Part shown: one piece after another, positions 46,866 through 56,054 of the stretch | Numbering within the stretch: the first letter of the stretch is position 1 | Layout: each line of letters begins with the position of its first letter | Assembly: GCF_900112355.1 (NCBI RefSeq) | Contig: NZ_FOLM01000001.1 | Location: 231,276-295,275 of the forward strand | Length of the DNA: 64,000 nt | Origin: Streptomyces aidingensis | GTDB taxonomy: Bacteria; Actinomycetota; Actinomycetes; Streptomycetales; Streptomycetaceae | Direction of reading: 5' to 3' | Notes under the pieces: model-generated | Database searches by the model: none | What the model saw: the letters and a program-made list of their open reading frames with translations, nothing else | Told to the model about the DNA's origin: nothing | Position numbers and translations under genes: made by a program

Positions 46866-46964
46866 GCACCCGGCCGGCGTGAGTGCCGGGGCATGGGGAG
46901 ATGCGTTTGGTTCCGTGGGGTCTTGACGGGGCCGCCGGGTGGTGGGTTGATGTATCCGGCGTTT

Positions 46965-46978
46965 TGGGAGCGCTCCCA
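46965..46978. promoter_or_regulatory. Perfect CebR-type operator
   Basis: TGGGAGCGCTCCCA is the exact palindrome bound by CebR, the cellobiose-responsive repressor of cellulose-use genes in streptomycetes. It lies 36 bp upstream of the esterase start, well placed to block transcription. Confidence 0.8.
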
Positions 46979-47014
46979 CTCCGAGTCGCGGTCTGTGGGA
47001 AGAAGGTGGAATCA

Positions 47015-48139
47015 GTGCGGGTACGTCATGCGCTGAGAGCGGGACTCGCCGCTCTCGCGCTCATCGTGGGAGCGACCCTCGCCCAGCCGGCAGGAGCCGC
47101 CCCGGCCGCGGCGGCCGATCCCGTGCGGATCATGCCGCTGGGCGACTCCATCACCGGCTCCCCCGGGTGCTGGCGGGCGGTGCTGTGGAACCAGCTCCAG
47201 GACGCCGGCCACACCGGCATCGACTTTGTCGGCACCCTGCCGCCGCAGGGCTGCGGGGTGGCCCACGACGGCGACAACGAGGGCCACGGCGGCTTCCTCG
47301 CCACCCGGATCGCCTCCGACAACCAACTGCCCGGCTGGCTGTCTGCCACCCGGCCGGATGTGGTGATGATGCACCTGGGCACCAACGATGTCTGGAGCAA
47401 TATCGCGCCGGACATCATCCTGGCCGCCTTCTCCACCCTGCTGGACCAGATGCGGGCGCAGAACCCGGACATCACGCTGCTGGTCGCGCAGATCATCCCG
47501 ATGAACCCGGCCACCTGCGGCGAGTGTGCGCAGCGGACGGTGGCGTTCAACGAGCGGATCCCCGGCTGGGCGCAGTCCGTGACCACCGAACGCTCGCCGG
47601 TGATCGTGGTGGACCAGTGGACCGGCTTCTCCACCGCGACCGACACCTACGACGGCGTGCACCCCAACGCCGCCGGTGACGACAAGATCGCTGCTCGCTG
47701 GTTCCCCGCCCTGACCGACGTCCTGGACGGCGGGACCGGTGATTCGGGCGGTTCGGGCGACTCCGGCGGCAGTGGTGACTCCGGCGGTTCGGGCGGCAGC
47801 GGTGATTCCGGCGGCAGCGGCGGGAACGAGGACAGCGCCTGCACCGCGGAGTACCACGTCGCCCACACCTGGCAGGGCGGCTTCCAGGCCGGGGTGACCA
47901 TCACCAACTCCGGTACCACCGCGTTGAGCGGCTGGCAGGCCGTCCTGGTGACGGACGGCGGGGCCCAGATCGCCCAACTGTGGGGCGGCTCCTACGACAG
48001 CGGCGCCGGCACCGTGTCCAACGCCGCCTGGAACGGGTCGCTGGCCCCCGGCGCCAGCACCTCCTTCGGCTTCATCGGCTCGCTGCCGGCCGGCACCACC
48101 AGTACCGCGATGGGCTTCGACTGCATCGCCATCCCCTGA
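47015..48139 (+). CDS. Secreted SGNH carbohydrate esterase (CE3-like) with cellulose-binding module (CBM2)
   Basis: A 374-residue exported enzyme likely to remove acetyl groups from xylan or similar polysaccharides. The signal peptide runs to about residue 32 (GAAPAAAADP). The SGNH hydrolase domain has block I MPLGDSIT (nucleophile Ser), block III HLGTNDVW and block V DGVHPNAAG with the catalytic His. A Gly-Ser-Asp linker precedes a CBM2 with NSGTTALSGWQ and terminal Cys pairs (SACTAEYHV, MGFDCIAIP). The GTG at 47015 has AAGGTGGA upstream. The CebR operator ties expression to cellulose/cellobiose. Confidence 0.9.
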   Translation: MRVRHALRAGLAALALIVGATLAQPAGAAPAAAADPVRIMPLGDSITGSPGCWRAVLWNQLQDAGHTGIDFVGTLPPQGCGVAHDGDNEGHGGFLATRIASDNQLPGWLSATRPDVVMMHLGTNDVWSNIAPDIILAAFSTLLDQMRAQNPDITLLVAQIIPMNPATCGECAQRTVAFNERIPGWAQSVTTERSPVIVVDQWTGFSTATDTYDGVHPNAAGDDKIAARWFPALTDVLDGGTGDSGGSGDSGGSGDSGGSGGSGDSGGSGGNEDSACTAEYHVAHTWQGGFQAGVTITNSGTTALSGWQAVLVTDGGAQIAQLWGGSYDSGAGTVSNAAWNGSLAPGASTSFGFIGSLPAGTTSTAMGFDCIAIP

Positions 48140-48176
48140 TCCGGCACGGGTGCTGCCACCACCTGCGCCGTGCGCA

Positions 48177-48208
48177 CGGCCGCGTCCCCCAGCGCCGGGA
48201 CGCGGCCG
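48177..48208 (+). terminator. Terminator of the esterase gene
   Basis: Perfect 12-bp stem CGGCCGCGTCCC (48177-48188) and GGGACGCGGCCG (48197-48208), loop CCAGCGCC, then TT. Confidence 0.8.
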
Positions 48209-48289
48209 TTGGCACTCCCGCCCGACTCGCACCCCGCGTACGCTGTGACCGGCCGGGTTCAACGGACGGGGAAGCGGGGGCGGGCGGCG

Positions 48290-49093
48290 ATGAGCAGGGA
48301 TTCCGGGAGCACCTTCGGCGGTTTCGTTCTCGCGGTGCTGATCGGCGCGGGAGCCGGAGCGCTGCTGTACTACGTGCTGGACGAGGAGGCGCGCACCGCC
48401 GCCGAGTACGGCGCCGGGGTCTTCGGCATCGTCCTGCTCACCTACCTCATCACCTCCCGGCTGACCGGCACCCGCCCGGCGCCCGGCACCGGCGGCCGGA
48501 TCACCGAACTGCCCCGCCGGCCCGAGACCTTCGCGCTCACCGAGACCGAGCAGTGGCTGGGCCGCGCCCGCAACGCCGCGCAGCGGCTCCAGGCTCACCG
48601 GGAGAGCGCCGCGGCCGACGGCACCCTCGGTGCCGCGCTGGCGGACGCCGCCTCGCACGCCCGCACCGCCAGCGAGCAGCTCACCCGGCGGGTGGCGGCG
48701 GTGACCGTGATCGACGCCGCCACCTCCGGCGGGGAGGACTCCCGGGAGCTGCGCGGCGAGCAGATGCGCCTGGAGCGGGAGGCCGCCGCCCTGCCGGAGG
48801 GCGGCGCGGTGCGCCGGGCCAAGGAGGCGTCCGCCCGGGCGGTCGGCGAACGCGCCGCCTCCCGGGAGCGGATGGAGGAGCTGCGCACCGTGCTGGTGGC
48901 CACCGTGGAGACGCTGACGCTGCGGCTGGAGGCCGCCGCCGAGCACGGCGGCATGCTGCTCTCGCTGCGCGCCGCCGATGACGCCGCCGCCACCGCGCTC
49001 GATCTCACCCCGCTCACCACCGAACTCGAAGCGGTGCAGGCCGGCCTGGAGGAACTCGAAGCACTCACCCAGCGCCTGCTCACCGACTCCTGA
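48290..49093 (+). CDS. Two-helix membrane protein with coiled-coil cytoplasmic domain
   Basis: A 267-residue protein. Two hydrophobic segments (FVLAVLIGAGAGALLYYVL and AGVFGIVLLTYLITSRL) are followed by about 200 residues of Ala/Glu/Arg-rich helix predicted as coiled coil. No enzyme motif or family was recognised. A -10-like TACGCT lies at 48239-48244. It could be a structural or scaffold protein. Confidence 0.75.
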   Translation: MSRDSGSTFGGFVLAVLIGAGAGALLYYVLDEEARTAAEYGAGVFGIVLLTYLITSRLTGTRPAPGTGGRITELPRRPETFALTETEQWLGRARNAAQRLQAHRESAAADGTLGAALADAASHARTASEQLTRRVAAVTVIDAATSGGEDSRELRGEQMRLEREAAALPEGGAVRRAKEASARAVGERAASRERMEELRTVLVATVETLTLRLEAAAEHGGMLLSLRAADDAAATALDLTPLTTELEAVQAGLEELEALTQRLLTDS

Positions 49094-49204
49094 GCGGCCG
49101 GCGGCGCGGCGGCCGGGCCGGTGCCCCCCGGTGCCCGCCCGATGCCCGCGGCCGATGGGCTAGTCTCGCCTCTCCGGTGTCCGTTGCCGGCGGGGAGGGG
49201 AGAG

Positions 49205-49987
49205 ATGGCCGGGTATCAGCCGAACGGGAGGGGACCGAACGTCCAGCCGCCCCGCTGGACACCTCCGCCCTCGCCGTACGCGCCCCCGCCGCCGCGCCGG
49301 ACCTCGCCGCGGCTGCCGGCCCTGGTGTTCACGGCCCTCGCCGCCGCGCTGGCCACGGCGCTGGTCTTTGTGCTGATCCAGTCCCCGTGGAACGGTGAGG
49401 ACACGGACGACGGCGCGGGCGCTCCCGCACCCTCCGGCTCCCCTTCGCCCTCGCCCTCGCCGTCCCCGTCGCCCTCGTCCTCCGGGCCCGCTGACGATCC
49501 CGCGACACAGCCGCCGGACCATCCGCTGCCGACCAGGATCGAATACCGGAACGTGCAGGACCCGGCCGGTTTCGGGCTGGCGGTCCCGGAGGGCTGGCAG
49601 CGCGACTATGTCAGCGATCTGGAGATCTTCTACACCCCGGACAACCGGGAGCATCTGATCCAGATCAGCGTCGAGACCACCGCCGAGACCAGTCCGTACG
49701 ACAATCTGGCGGGCGTGGAGCAGACCGTCGCCGCGGAATTCCAGGACTACAACCTGCTCGGCCTGACCAGGCTCGACGCCGCCCCGTTCGGCCCGGCCGA
49801 GCTGGAGTTCACCTACACCCATCCGCGGTTCGGCCCCCGCTACACCGTGGACCGGGTCTTCTACGGCGAGGACGGCCGCCGCTACGCGCTGCTCGCCGCC
49901 GGGCCGCTCTCCGAGCGCGGCCGGATCCAGGAGCTGTACCACCGTGCCCTGGACGCCTGGTGCCTGACGGGCTGCCCGTCCGGCTAG
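49205..49987 (+). CDS. Single-pass membrane protein with exported domain
   Basis: A 260-residue protein. A Pro-rich cytoplasmic N-terminus, one membrane segment (ALVFTALAAALATALVFVLI) and a Ser-Pro repeat linker precede a beta-rich extracytoplasmic domain. This domain (VPEGWQRDYVSDLEIFYTPD...IQISVETTAE) resembles the Mog1/PsbP-like domains found in many actinobacterial lipoproteins. Two Cys near the end (WCLTGC). The start has GGGGAGAG upstream and a -10-like TAGTCT at 49161-49166. Function unknown. Confidence 0.75.
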   Translation: MAGYQPNGRGPNVQPPRWTPPPSPYAPPPPRRTSPRLPALVFTALAAALATALVFVLIQSPWNGEDTDDGAGAPAPSGSPSPSPSPSPSPSSSGPADDPATQPPDHPLPTRIEYRNVQDPAGFGLAVPEGWQRDYVSDLEIFYTPDNREHLIQISVETTAETSPYDNLAGVEQTVAAEFQDYNLLGLTRLDAAPFGPAELEFTYTHPRFGPRYTVDRVFYGEDGRRYALLAAGPLSERGRIQELYHRALDAWCLTGCPSG

Positions 49988-50034
49988 CCACTCCCCGCGG
50001 TCAGCACATGCGGCGCCGCGCCGCAGCCGGCAAC

Positions 50035-50289
50035 TCAGTAGTGGTAGCGGGCGGCGAGAACGATGATCTCTTCGGAGTGGATCAGATAGACCAGCCGGTG
50101 CTCATCGTCGATCCGCCGTGACCAGGCCCCGGGCAGGTGGTACTTCAGCGGTTCGGGCTTGCCTATACCGGTGAAGGGGTCACGACGGATGTCCTCGATC
50201 AGTTTGTTGATCCGGGCGAGCATCTTGCGGTCATTCTTGAGCCGGGACGTGTAATCCTCCCAGCCTTGCTCCTCGAAAACGAGCCTCAC
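50035..50289 (-). CDS. yoeB: YoeB-family mRNA interferase toxin
   Basis: An 84-residue RelE/YoeB-type ribosome-dependent endoribonuclease. It has VFEEQGWEDYTSRLKNDR, the basic region GKPEPLKYHLPGAWSRRI, the catalytic EHRLVYLIH segment and the terminal ARYHY with the active-site His and Tyr. Length and ending equal those of E. coli YoeB. Its ATG overlaps the YefM stop (ATGA), the usual toxin-after-antitoxin coupling. Confidence 0.95.
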   Translation of the reverse strand: MRLVFEEQGWEDYTSRLKNDRKMLARINKLIEDIRRDPFTGIGKPEPLKYHLPGAWSRRIDDEHRLVYLIHSEEIIVLAARYHY

Positions 50290-50564
50290 CCGGCTGCCCC
50301 GGCGTCCGGCACGTCCGGGTCGATCAGTTCGCGCTCGACGAGACCGCTCCGGCTGAGTGCGTTCTCATAGGCCTTGAGCAGGCGGCGGGCGTTCGCGGGT
50401 GAACGCAGCAGATAGGCCCCCTCGCGGAGAGCGGCATAGTCGTCCGCGGAGAGAAGCACCGCATTGCCGTGCTTGGAAACGATCTCGACGGCGTCGTGAT
50501 CCTCATTGACCTTTTTGATCAGCGGGAAAAGCTCTCTGCGGGCCTCGCTCGCGGTGATGGACAT
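50286..50564 (-). CDS. yefM: YefM-family antitoxin
   Basis: A 92-residue Phd/YefM antitoxin that neutralises YoeB and represses the operon. The DNA-binding N-terminal domain reads SITASEARRELFPLIKKVN...VEIVSKHGNAVLLSADDY. The C-terminal toxin-binding stretch is helical and acidic. The operon is preceded by a palindromic operator. Confidence 0.95.
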   Translation of the reverse strand: MSITASEARRELFPLIKKVNEDHDAVEIVSKHGNAVLLSADDYAALREGAYLLRSPANARRLLKAYENALSRSGLVERELIDPDVPDAGAAG

Positions 50565-50905
50565 GGTCACACCCTTCCGGAAGTGGTACCGAATAGCGTA
50601 CCACTGCTTCCAGGTCGCCTCCTTGTCGCGCTTCGGGGAGACCTGGCAACGGCGATGTGCGGGAGCGGGTGCTCCTCGGGGCCGCGGCCCTCTGTGCAGC
50701 TCCAGAGGGGCCTGCCGATGGGCGGATGTATGGGGCATGTGTCTGGTGCCGGGGCTTCTGCGGACGAATGGTGGAGAAAGTGGCCGACGAGTGGGGGACG
50801 GAAGGGGTGTTCGGGAGTAATGTGCGCGGTCCCGGCCGCGCCACCGAGGGGTGTGTGCGGCCGTGGGCGGGAGTGACGTGAGGCGGCAGACCAAGGGGGG
50901 CTTGG
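50565..50905. other. Intergenic region between yefM and the Excalibur gene
   Basis: Contains the yefM operator at 50582-50605. Beyond it there is AT-richer sequence with short meaningless frames and no recognised element. Confidence 0.5.
50582..50605. promoter_or_regulatory. Putative YefM operator
   Basis: Inverted repeat AGTGGTAC (50582-50589) and GTACCACT (50598-50605) with an 8-base spacer, 18 bp upstream of yefM and overlapping its likely -10. Autorepression by YefM or YefM-YoeB is the expected role. Confidence 0.55.
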
Positions 50906-51448
50906 ATGAGCCAGCAGAATCCCGGACCGAGTTGGGCGCGGCAGAACCCCGGACCGCAGTGGGCGCAGCCGGGGCCGTTCCGGCCGGCGGTGGGTGAGGC
51001 CGACAGCCGGCCGATGCGCAAGCGCCCGAAGTTCTGGGCGGCCGTGGCGGTGACCTATGTGCTGGCCCTGGGCTGCGGGGTGGCCGTGGCCGGCGGTGGT
51101 CCGGAGGAGGAGACGGGCGAGGCGCGGGCCGGTGCCGGGGCCACGGCGACGGCCACGGCCACGGTGACGGAGACGGCCGAGGCCAGGGCGGAACCGGCAC
51201 CGACCGTCACCGAGACCGTCACCGCGGAACCCGAGCCGGGGCCGACCGTCACCAAGGAGGTCGAAGTGGTGGTCACCAGGACGGTCACCGGGCAGGCGGC
51301 GGACGACGGTTCGTCGGGCGGCGGCAGCACTTTCTTCTACGAGAACTGCGACGCGGCCCGGGCGGCCGGCGCGGCCCCCGTCCACCGGGGCGACCCGGGC
51401 TACGGCCCGCACCTGGACCGCGACGACGACGGCGTGGGCTGCGAGTAG
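50906..51448 (+). CDS. Membrane-anchored Excalibur calcium-binding domain protein
   Basis: A 180-residue protein. A hydrophilic N-terminus with two NPGPxWA repeats, one membrane segment (FWAAVAVTYVLALGCGVAVA) and a Thr/Val/Glu-rich linker (TATATATVTETAE) precede the C-terminal Excalibur domain. That domain reads FYENCDAARAAGAAPVHRGD then GYGPHLDRDDDGVGCE. The DxDxDG-type loop and paired Cys are intact. It would bind calcium outside the cell, with unknown purpose. Confidence 0.92.
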   Translation: MSQQNPGPSWARQNPGPQWAQPGPFRPAVGEADSRPMRKRPKFWAAVAVTYVLALGCGVAVAGGGPEEETGEARAGAGATATATATVTETAEARAEPAPTVTETVTAEPEPGPTVTKEVEVVVTRTVTGQAADDGSSGGGSTFFYENCDAARAAGAAPVHRGDPGYGPHLDRDDDGVGCE

Positions 51449-51455
51449 CCGGCGA

Positions 51456-51497
51456 GGCGGCGGGGGTAGGGCCCGGACGGTACCCTCCCCCGCCGCC
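51456..51497. terminator. Bidirectional terminator between Excalibur and hydrolase genes
   Basis: Arms at 51456-51471 and 51483-51497 pair over 15 bp with one bulged T, lying between two convergent genes. Confidence 0.75.
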
Positions 51498-51541
51498 GCC
51501 GTTGCCGCCGCGGGCCGGCCGGCCGGGCCGGTCAGGGCCGG

Positions 51542-52936
51542 TCAGGGCCTGCCGATGCCGGAGGCGAGGGCGTCGCGCAGGTTCTGGTAGGCGTCCGCGG
51601 GCAGCAGATGGCCGTCCAGAACGGCGCGGATGTCGGCCCGGCGCACCGCGGAGACATAGCGGCCGGGCGAGGGGTAGAGCTCGTCCAGCCGTGCCTTGTC
51701 GAACGGGATGTGGCTGCCGAACAGCACGCAGAAGGTCTCCCCGGAGTTGATCCCGTCGTTCAGCGCGGTCGGGACCTCCACCTGGGAGAGCCTGATGCCG
51801 CCCCTGGCCAGGCCGAGTCCGTCCCGGGCCAGGGTGCCGTCCGCGGCGAACTCCAGCGGGGGAGCGGACGGCGGCTCGCTGCCGTAGCGCGCCCACCGCA
51901 CCAGATGGTGGTAGGCGGCGGCGAGCACATGGTGCAGCGGGGCCCGGCTGAACGGCGGCCGGTCGCATGCGTACTCCGGCGCGGCGCCCAGGTCACGGTC
52001 GAGGACCGGCTTGCGGTACGCCTGGCCGTGCCAGCCGGAATGCGCGGTGCCGGCCACCTCCCAGCGCCGGTAGCGGTCATCGTCCGCCCGCCGCACCGGG
52101 GTGCGCACATCCGTCTCCGACAGCACGTGGAAGACCGGCTCCTCGCCCCTGCGGGAGGGGGCGGGGCCGACGATGAACGCATAGGCGTCGAAGACGGGCG
52201 TGGTCCCCGGCAGGACGCGGTCGTAGTAGACGGTCATCCGCCCGGCGGACTGGGACGCGCCGACGGCCACCACCGTCCTGGCCCTGAGCCGGCCGAGCGG
52301 CCTGGCGTCGCCCCCGCGGCTGCGCAGCGCCTCGGCCGCCTGCGCGAAGATGTCGTACGAAAGTTCGTCGGCGGTGAAGGCGCCTTGGCCGGTGACATCG
52401 AGGTCTCCGTACCGGGCCGGGCTCCAGCCGCGCAGCTGGTCGACCCCCACCCGCTGGGCGGAGACGCCCACCCAGGCATAGCCCTCCCGCATGATCTGCT
52501 CGGGCGACCACAGCGCGTCCAGGTCGTAGCCGGCCGAGACGTTCTGCCATTCGGTGAGGACGGTGCCGTTGAAGCGTCCGGGGTCGGTGGGGCGGCGGAC
52601 GATGAGGCGGGTGGTGTAGGGCACATCGGAGGCGACCCGCTCACCGGTGGGACGGTAGGCGTCCGCCTCGCCGGACAGGTAGAACTCCTCCTCCACATAT
52701 CCGGCGGCGGCCAGGTCCGTGACCGTGGACATCCACGGATAGGTGTCCGCCACCTCCGGCGCCGACGGATCGCCGGGTACCGTGCCCGCGATCGGGCCCT
52801 CGACGAGCGGTCGCCCGTCCGCCGCCGTCTTCTCCGCCTCCTCCGGCTCCGGCGCGGCCTGTGCCACACCTCCGGCGAGGGTGGCGGTGACCAGCGCGGT
52901 CACCAGAATCCGCGACGTGCTGCGCCATGCGCGCAT
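51542..52936 (-). CDS. Secreted alpha/beta hydrolase (alpha/beta hydrolase domain family)
   Basis: A 464-residue exported protein. The signal peptide ends near GVAQAAPEP. The hydrolase core has the nucleophile elbow VAVGASQSAGRM (G-x-S-x-S rather than GxSxG), a candidate His in AGTAHSGWHGQAY and LTEWQNVSAGYDLD near the oxyanion region. It fits a group of actinobacterial proteins of unknown substrate annotated only as alpha/beta hydrolase domain. It is probably an esterase. Monocistronic. Confidence 0.82.
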   Translation of the reverse strand: MRAWRSTSRILVTALVTATLAGGVAQAAPEPEEAEKTAADGRPLVEGPIAGTVPGDPSAPEVADTYPWMSTVTDLAAAGYVEEEFYLSGEADAYRPTGERVASDVPYTTRLIVRRPTDPGRFNGTVLTEWQNVSAGYDLDALWSPEQIMREGYAWVGVSAQRVGVDQLRGWSPARYGDLDVTGQGAFTADELSYDIFAQAAEALRSRGGDARPLGRLRARTVVAVGASQSAGRMTVYYDRVLPGTTPVFDAYAFIVGPAPSRRGEEPVFHVLSETDVRTPVRRADDDRYRRWEVAGTAHSGWHGQAYRKPVLDRDLGAAPEYACDRPPFSRAPLHHVLAAAYHHLVRWARYGSEPPSAPPLEFAADGTLARDGLGLARGGIRLSQVEVPTALNDGINSGETFCVLFGSHIPFDKARLDELYPSPGRYVSAVRRADIRAVLDGHLLPADAYQNLRDALASGIGRP

Positions 52937-53086
52937 CTGCGGCTCCTCTCCCCGGGCGGGCCGGGCGCCCGCCCGTCCCGGAGAGGATGACCAGCCGGGC
53001 GCCCGGACTTCATCGGCTGAATCACCGGCCTCGCCCGGCGGGCGGGGGAGCCGGCCGGGCGAGGCGTCGGAGGAACCGGGAGGGGA

Positions 53087-53359
53087 TCAGGGCTGGGGGC
53101 GGTGCAGCAGCGAGACCAGGACCTCGTGCAGCACCTCGTGGTCGCGCGGATCATGGAGCCGGAACGGCCCGCCCGCCACCGTGTACCACTCGGCGGCGCC
53201 CGCGTAGCGGATGCGCAGGACCAGCGTCCCGTCCGGCTCCGCCGCCGTGAGCAGTTCCAGTTCGCCCGTGATGACGCCGACTTCCTCGGTCATCACGCCG
53301 CCCCGGGGGGCCTTGAACACCGTGGTGCGCTCCGTCGTACCACTCATGGTTTCCGTCAT
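53087..53359 (-). CDS. Conserved hypothetical protein (90 residues)
   Basis: Small soluble protein with an acidic, beta-rich sequence: GELELLTAAEPDGTLVLRIR and YTVAGGPFRLHDPRDHEVLH. No family recognised, although codon use and length suggest a genuine gene. There is no clear ribosome binding site at the ATG at 53359, and an in-frame ATG at 53347 with GGAAA upstream is an alternative. Confidence 0.65.
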   Translation of the reverse strand: MTETMSGTTERTTVFKAPRGGVMTEEVGVITGELELLTAAEPDGTLVLRIRYAGAAEWYTVAGGPFRLHDPRDHEVLHEVLVSLLHRPQP

Positions 53360-53431
53360 ACCGACATCTCAGCACGGCTGCCACCGGAGCGGGCCGGTGG
53401 CAGCCGAGCGGCACGCATCAGCGGCGCGGGA

Positions 53432-54124
53432 TCAGCAGTAGGTGTTGAGCATGGACTGCAGGGCGGACTTCTCGGCGGAGTCGGCCTTGAGGTTCCACCG
53501 GTACTTCACCTGTATCCACATCTTGGCGTAGGTGCAGCGGTAGGCGGCGCGGGGCGGCTGCCAGTCGGCCGGGTCCTGGTCGCCCTTGGACTGGTTGGTG
53601 CTGTCGTGGACCGCGATGAGCTGCGGCCAGTAGAGGTCGTTGGCGAAGTCGCCGCGCTTGCTGGTGGACCAGTTCTTGGCACCCGAACGCCAGGCCTCGG
53701 CGAGCGGGATGACATGGTCGATGTCCACGTCGGACGGCGAGCGGAGGGTCACCCCGTCGTAGGGGCTGTACCAGCTCCCGGAGGTGGGCTGACAGTTGGA
53801 TCCGACGACCACGTTGCTGCCGTCCCGCTTGAGCACGGTCTGCCGGGTGGTGCAGCCGCCGCTGCTGCGCCAGTGCGGGAAGAGGTCGCGGGAGTAGCCG
53901 GTCATGGACGTTTCGGCGCCCACCGACAGGTTGTTGAGCTGGTACTGCGCGGTGGAGAGGCTGGGGATGCGCGGGGGAGCGGCCGAGGCGGGCGGGGAGA
54001 GCAGGAAGAGCAGCATGCCCGCGGTGGCCAGCACGGCCGCCAGGGCGGGCAGGCCGCGCCGCCGGGCGCGGCTGCCGCCGGGGGCCGGGACCCGGGTGAG
54101 GGTGACGCTGTGGGGGTGGGACAT
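53432..54124 (-). CDS. Secreted HNH nuclease (DUF1524-type)
   Basis: A 230-residue exported protein. An Arg-rich start, a hydrophobic signal segment and cleavage near PPASAAPP. The nuclease motif is DVDIDHVIPLAEAWRSGA with the His-containing beta-beta-alpha-metal core, followed by FANDLYWPQLIAVHDSTNQS and DWQPPRAAYRCTYAKMW. This is the common streptomycete secreted DUF1524 HNH family, thought to degrade external DNA. The ATG at 54124 has GGGAGG eight bases upstream. Confidence 0.93.
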   Translation of the reverse strand: MSHPHSVTLTRVPAPGGSRARRRGLPALAAVLATAGMLLFLLSPPASAAPPRIPSLSTAQYQLNNLSVGAETSMTGYSRDLFPHWRSSGGCTTRQTVLKRDGSNVVVGSNCQPTSGSWYSPYDGVTLRSPSDVDIDHVIPLAEAWRSGAKNWSTSKRGDFANDLYWPQLIAVHDSTNQSKGDQDPADWQPPRAAYRCTYAKMWIQVKYRWNLKADSAEKSALQSMLNTYC

Positions 54125-54282
54125 CAGGATGCCTCCCGAAGGCTTGTTCGCCAGGGGTTTCCTGATGGATGGTCGAGGGGCTGCGTAACGCGTCCATGAC
54201 AAGTTCTACGCGGGTCGATTAATCTTCTACGCGAGTTGCGCCAACGAACGGCAATCCCGCCGTCACCCGGCGGAAGCCAGAA

Positions 54283-54318
54283 GGGGCCGCGTCCCGCCCA
54301 CGGGCGGGACGCGGCCCC
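54283..54318 (-). terminator. Terminator of the RDD-family gene
   Basis: Near-perfect 16-17 bp stem GGGGCCGCGTCCCGCCC (54283-54299) with GGGCGGGACGCGGCCCC (54302-54318), about 20 bp past the minus-strand RDD stop. One of the strongest hairpins in the window. Confidence 0.85.
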
Positions 54319-54337
54319 CTCGGCGGCCGTGCCGCGG

Positions 54338-54964
54338 TCAGATCTTGCGGACCACGATGCTGCCCACGATCTTGTCGGTGAAGTGCTGCTTCTTGGCGTC
54401 CCAGGCCGGCCACAGATACCCCAGGAAGCACGGCAGCGCGTTGATGAACTCCAGCAGTCCGCGGACAAAGGCCATGCCGAAGCCCAGCGGCTGCCCGGTG
54501 GACTCCTTGAGCACCTGGATGCTCACCGCCTTGCGGCCCGGGGACTGGCCGGTGGTGCCCACCATCCACGCCAGGAAGAGGGAGCCGCCCAGGCCCAGCA
54601 GGGCGCCGAGGAAGTACAGCGGCCCGATCCTGCCCTCCGAGTCAATCCCGGAGAACGTGAGAATGATGGGCACCAGCCCGAACAGCAGGAAGTCGATCAG
54701 CCGGGCGACGAAGCGTGACCCCCAGCCGGCGAAGCCCTGCGGCACTACTGCCTGGCCCGGGACACCTGGATAGCCGTACTGCTGGCCGCCGGGCTGCTGC
54801 GGGTATCCATAGCCGTACCCCTGTTGCTGGGGGTAGCCCTGTTGCTGTGGATAGCCCTGTTGCTGGGGGAAGCCGGGCTGCTGCGGGTAGCCCGGCTGCT
54901 GCGGATATCCGCCGGGCTGCTGACCATAGGGGGACTGCTCGGGCTGCTGCGGCGGATGGGTCAC
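54338..54964 (-). CDS. RDD-family membrane protein with YPQQ-repeat N-terminus
   Basis: A 208-residue protein. The N-terminal 70 residues are a disordered tract of Gly-Tyr-Pro-Gln-Gln repeats. The RDD domain follows ([39 protein letters not shown]) with three hydrophobic segments. Some RDD proteins are thought to be ion antiporters or transport-associated, but the role here is unknown. The GTG at 54964 has GAGGAA eight bases upstream. Confidence 0.88.
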   Translation of the reverse strand: MTHPPQQPEQSPYGQQPGGYPQQPGYPQQPGFPQQQGYPQQQGYPQQQGYGYGYPQQPGGQQYGYPGVPGQAVVPQGFAGWGSRFVARLIDFLLFGLVPIILTFSGIDSEGRIGPLYFLGALLGLGGSLFLAWMVGTTGQSPGRKAVSIQVLKESTGQPLGFGMAFVRGLLEFINALPCFLGYLWPAWDAKKQHFTDKIVGSIVVRKI

Positions 54965-55157
54965 GGACGGTTCCTCACTCGGTCGGCGCGGACGGGCGGG
55001 AGAAGTTCAGCTTTGTGGTGCGGCCATTCGATCGTCTGGTACCACCGGCTGTCCAGTGGCGCTGTCCCCCTGTGCCAAAGCCGCAACAGAATGTGCGGGT
55101 GGCCGCCGCGGCGGACGGGATTGGTGGTCCGGCGGCGGCATCCGGGAAGATGGGAGC

Positions 55158-56024
55158 ATGAGCGCCCAGATTCTCGACGGCAAGGCCACCGCCGCCGCCA
55201 TCAAAGCCGACCTCACCACCCGCGTCGCCGCCCTCAAGACGGCCGGTGTCACCCCCGGGCTGGGCACCCTGCTGGTCGGGGACGACATCGGCAGCCGGAA
55301 ATACGTGGCCGGCAAGCACCGCGACTGCGCCGCCGTCGGCATCGCCTCCCTCCGCAAGGAGCTGCCGGACACCGCGAGCCAGCAGCAGATCGAGGCGGTG
55401 GTCCGGGAGCTGAACGAGGACCCGTCCTGCACCGGCTACATCGTGCAGTTGCCGCTGCCCCGGGGCATCGACACCAACCGGGTGCTGGAGCTGATGGAGC
55501 CCGCCAAGGACGCCGACGGCCTGCATCCGATGAGCCTGGGCCGGCTGGTGCTGAACGAGGCCGCGCCGCTGCCCTGCACCCCGAACGGCATCATCTTCCT
55601 GCTGCGCCGCTACGGCGTGGAGATCAACGGCGCCGATGTGGTGGTGATCGGGCGCGGCACCACGGTGGGGCGCACCCTGCCGCTGCTGCTGACCCGGCGC
55701 AGCGAGAACGCCACCGTGACCCAGTGCCACACCGGCACCCGGGATCTGTCCGCGCAGCTCCGCCGGGCGGACATCGTGGTGGCGGCGGCCGGGGTGCCGC
55801 ACCTGGTCAAGCCGGAGGACGTCAAGCCGGGCGCGGCCGTGCTGGACGTGGGCGTCAGCCGGGACGAGAACGGCAAGGTCGTGGGCGATGTGCATCCCGG
55901 CGTCCGGGAGGTCGCCGGCTGGGTCTCGCCCAACCCGGGCGGCGTGGGGCCGATGACCCGGGCCATGCTGCTGGAGAACGTGGTGCAGATGGCGGAACGC
56001 GCCGCCGGGCTGCGCCAGGACTGA
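55158..56024 (+). CDS. folD: Methylenetetrahydrofolate dehydrogenase/cyclohydrolase
   Basis: Makes 10-formyl-THF for purine and formyl-Met synthesis. The 288-residue protein has the catalytic segment [20 protein letters not shown] with the active Lys, [26 protein letters not shown], the NADP site [14 protein letters not shown], and [18 protein letters not shown]. All usual motifs are present. GGGAG precedes the ATG. It functions together with PurN and PurH upstream. Confidence 0.97.
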   Translation: MSAQILDGKATAAAIKADLTTRVAALKTAGVTPGLGTLLVGDDIGSRKYVAGKHRDCAAVGIASLRKELPDTASQQQIEAVVRELNEDPSCTGYIVQLPLPRGIDTNRVLELMEPAKDADGLHPMSLGRLVLNEAAPLPCTPNGIIFLLRRYGVEINGADVVVIGRGTTVGRTLPLLLTRRSENATVTQCHTGTRDLSAQLRRADIVVAAAGVPHLVKPEDVKPGAAVLDVGVSRDENGKVVGDVHPGVREVAGWVSPNPGGVGPMTRAMLLENVVQMAERAAGLRQD

Positions 56025-56054
56025 CCCCGGGACAGAACGGACGGATGGACGGCG

